A stretch of DNA of 64,000 nt from Paracoccus alkanivorans (lineage in GTDB: Bacteria; Pseudomonadota; Alphaproteobacteria; Rhodobacterales; Rhodobacteraceae), in contig NZ_QOKZ01000005.1 in the NCBI RefSeq assembly GCF_003697785.1, positions 248,001 to 312,000 on the forward strand, given 5' to 3'. This document shows, piece after piece, positions 62,339 to 64,000 of the stretch; position 1 is the stretch's first letter, and each line of letters starts with the position of its first letter. Below the pieces are notes generated by a model. It had not been told where the DNA came from. It saw only the letters and a list, made by a program, of their open reading frames with translations, and searched no databases. The position numbers and the translations under genes were made by a program.

Positions 62339-63001
62339 CTATGCCGTGTCCGGCGGCAGGGTCGAGGTCATCTCGGCGATCGCCTGGAACTCGTCGAGGA
62401 ATTCCGGACGGTGCTGCATCAGATAACGGACGACCCGCGCGTTCCCGAGCAGCTTCCCGAGGTAGCTCTTGATGACGGTCAGTTGCAGGTGATCCTGGCC
62501 GTAGGTCTCCTGGATCGAGGTGATCGACTCCTGCAGACGCGCGAGTTCGTTCTCCATCCGGGCCATCGCCTCCGGAGTGATGCCCTTGATGTGCTTAGGC
62601 TTCGAGCCTTCCGCGAGCTGCGTCTGTGGTGTGCCAGCCAGGATCGCCGAAGCATAGGCGACCGAGTAATTGTTAGCGTTGACCAGCAACTCGGCAGCCT
62701 CGATCTGGCGCAATGGTCTCATTTTCCGAAGGATCTCGAACACGGCCATCGGACAGGGCTTGTCCTTGAGGATGGCGACCGTCTCCTCGCTGATCCCGTC
62801 GAGCATGCGGACCTTGCGCCGAACGCTCTGGGGGTTGATATCCAGCGCCTTGGCGATCTTCTCTTCCGGGACACCGCGCTCGATGGCACGCAGAATCATC
62901 TTGTGCTCCTGGACCGGCGACAACCGGCTGATCCGCTTGTTGTAGGTGAAGGCCTCGTCGTCGGTGGAGATAAGACACTCGACCTTCTCGATGCCGAGGT
63001 C
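62339..63001 (-). pseudogene. RepB/ParB-type plasmid partition protein fragment, N-terminus missing
   Basis: The reverse-strand frame ending with TAG at 62339 reads NKDLGIEKVECLISTDDEAF, then NKRISRLSPVQEHKMILRAI, a ParB-like helix-turn-helix (PEEKIAKALDINPQSVRRKV) and the RepB C-terminal block (SYLGKLLGNARVVRYLMQHR). The N-terminal ParB nuclease-like domain, which should precede DLGIEKVE, is absent. At about 63001 the sequence turns into hsdR on the other strand. It likely came from a plasmid or integrated element. Confidence 0.75.
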
Positions 63002-63802
63002 CTTGTTCGAGCCTTTGCTGCCATCGCGCAAGACCTCACCGAAGCCGGATACTCTGACGCCGACGCGGCCGCCTTGCAGAAGGAAGCGGAGTTCTACGGC
63101 GAGATCCGCTCCGCCATCAAGAAGCACTCGGGCGAGGAGCTCGACATCAAGCCTTACGAAGCGGATATGCGGCATCTGCTAAATACCTATGTCCAAGCCG
63201 ACCCGGCGGCCGACTTGGGGGAGCTGGACCAGCTCCCGCTGACCGAGCTCATCATCGAGACGGGAATCCACGACGCAATTGCGCGAAAGCTCAACGAGAA
63301 GGGCAAGCTCACGAAGAATGCCATTGCCGAGGGGATCATCAACAACGTCCGCAAAACAATCATCCGGGACCAGCTCACCGATCCCCGATTCTACGATCAC
63401 ATGTCGAAGCTTTTGGACGATCTGATCAAGCAGAGCCGGGCAGACGCAGCCGCCTATGAGGAGTTCCTCCGCAAGGCGGAAGAGCTGGTTAAGAGGCTGG
63501 CTTCGAAGCAACCCGACGCGGGCGTTCCTTCAGCGCTGCATGGCAAACGGGAAGCGACGGTCGTCTTCAACAACCTCGCGTCGATATCGGCCTCTACATT
63601 CCAGTGCCCTGCAAATGACGATGACAAGGCCGCACTGGCCCTGCGGATCGATCTGGCCGTTAGGGAACGCGCACCCGCGGGGTGGAAGGGCGACCAGGCA
63701 CGCGAGGCGCAGGTACTCAATGCTCTGTTTCCCATTCCCGACCGCGATCGCGATGCCACGTTGGCGCTGTTCGAGATCATCAAGAATCAGCCGGGTTACT
63801 GA
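63002..63802 (+). pseudogene. hsdR: hsdR end fragment (type I restriction endonuclease, C-terminal part)
   Basis: About 266 codons reading LVRAFAAIAQDLTEAGYSDA, KKHSGEELDIKPYEADMRHL, the helical region of ITDPRFYDHMSKLLDDLIKQ type, and FPIPDRDRDATLALFEIIKN to TGA at 63800-63802. These belong to the C-terminal helical domain of HsdR. The DEAD-type motor and the nuclease are absent. An hsdR start lies on the other strand at 61440-61493. The longer open frame that extends leftward from 63002 is a chance reading opposite the partition-gene and hsdS fragments. Confidence 0.75.
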
Positions 63803-64000
63803 TGACGGAAACGATCCAGCTCGGCGACATAACCATCGCGATGACCCGCAAGGGTTTCTGGATCGATACTGTGATCCTCATCAGCAAGGACGAGAACCTG
63901 ACCAAGAGCCACGCTCGCTATGTCGAGGCTTGCCTGATCCGCGGCGTTGGGAGCAATCCTCGCTGGACTATCCCCAACTCGCGGACACCGTCCGACGACG
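63802..64000 (+). pseudogene. Chimeric gene start: YgjP-like M48 N-terminus joined to a GIY-YIG-type nuclease part
   Basis: The ATG at 63802 overlaps the hsdR stop. The first 16 codons MTETIQLGDITIAMTRK match the start of the M48/YgjP-type metallopeptidase that often follows hsdR. From codon 18 the frame reads FWIDTVILISKDENLTKSHA then RYVEACLIRGVGSN, which resembles the central part of GIY-YIG nuclease proteins. The two parts do not belong to one known family, so this is most likely a deletion joint. The end lies outside the window. Confidence 0.5.

Noticed and set aside
62066..63001. Left two-fifths of a long plus-strand frame ending at 63802
   Set aside because: Only the part from 63002 has HsdR sequence. 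The part before it is opposite the hsdS and partition fragments, which show clear family motifs on the minus strand.
1..64000. CRISPR arrays, rRNA and tRNA genes
   Set aside because: No regularly spaced direct repeats and no tRNA cloverleaf or rRNA sequence were recognised by reading; a covariance-model search was not possible.

Overview
The window is high-GC DNA with dense, overlapping catabolic operons, a TRAP uptake system, GntR-FCD regulators and IS5/IS630/IS1182-type elements. This gene content points to an alphaproteobacterium of the Rhodobacterales, most like Paracoccus. That is inference from gene content; there is no rRNA or tRNA here to prove it. A RepB/ParB-type partition fragment near the right end hints at a plasmid or chromid, but it is truncated.

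Left part (1-17.7 kb), intact catabolic operons. A minus-strand hexuronate locus (508-8343) carries UxaC, a DctPQM TRAP transporter, a cupin protein, KduI, KduD and UxuB, with a divergent GntR regulator at 8424. Next is a branched-chain-amino-acid-type ABC system (11095-15810) whose permease LivM and both ATPases are fused into one 840-residue protein. A 3-hydroxyacyl-CoA-dehydrogenase-like enzyme and a beta-keto acid cleavage enzyme follow in the same operon. A divergent GntR-SDR pair lies upstream, and two near-identical 19-bp operators sit in the divergent gap. Together these look like uptake, oxidation and thiolytic cleavage of a beta-hydroxy acid such as carnitine; the substrate is inferred.

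Middle (17.8-31.3 kb). An AT-richer pair encodes a glycosyltransferase-like protein and a sulfotransferase. It is followed by an exported DUF4139 protein, wrecked IS630 and IS5 copies, and an eight-gene operon (23557-31348). That operon joins a peptide/opine-type ABC importer to a cytosolic glycerophosphodiester phosphodiesterase, a HAD phosphatase and a sugar-phosphate isomerase-like TIM barrel. It is best read as import and dismantling of a glycerophosphodiester.

Right part (31.3-64 kb), accessory DNA with many damaged genes. It holds hipBA with three operators spaced exactly 27 bp apart, vapBC, a frameshifted RES-domain toxin, RidA and a haloacid-dehalogenase-like protein, GFA and HtpX. 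Two large minus-strand genes are interrupted only by in-frame TAG codons. A complete siderophore uptake locus (43908-50085) is bracketed by a short dispersed repeat. Cyanase sits next to a formate/nitrite-type channel. EthD, a frameshifted DUF4336 gene, a GST and two GNATs follow. An IS1182-type element has a frameshifted transposase. The right edge is a scrambled type I restriction locus: the hsdR start and hsdR end lie on opposite strands, with an hsdS half and a partition-gene fragment between them.
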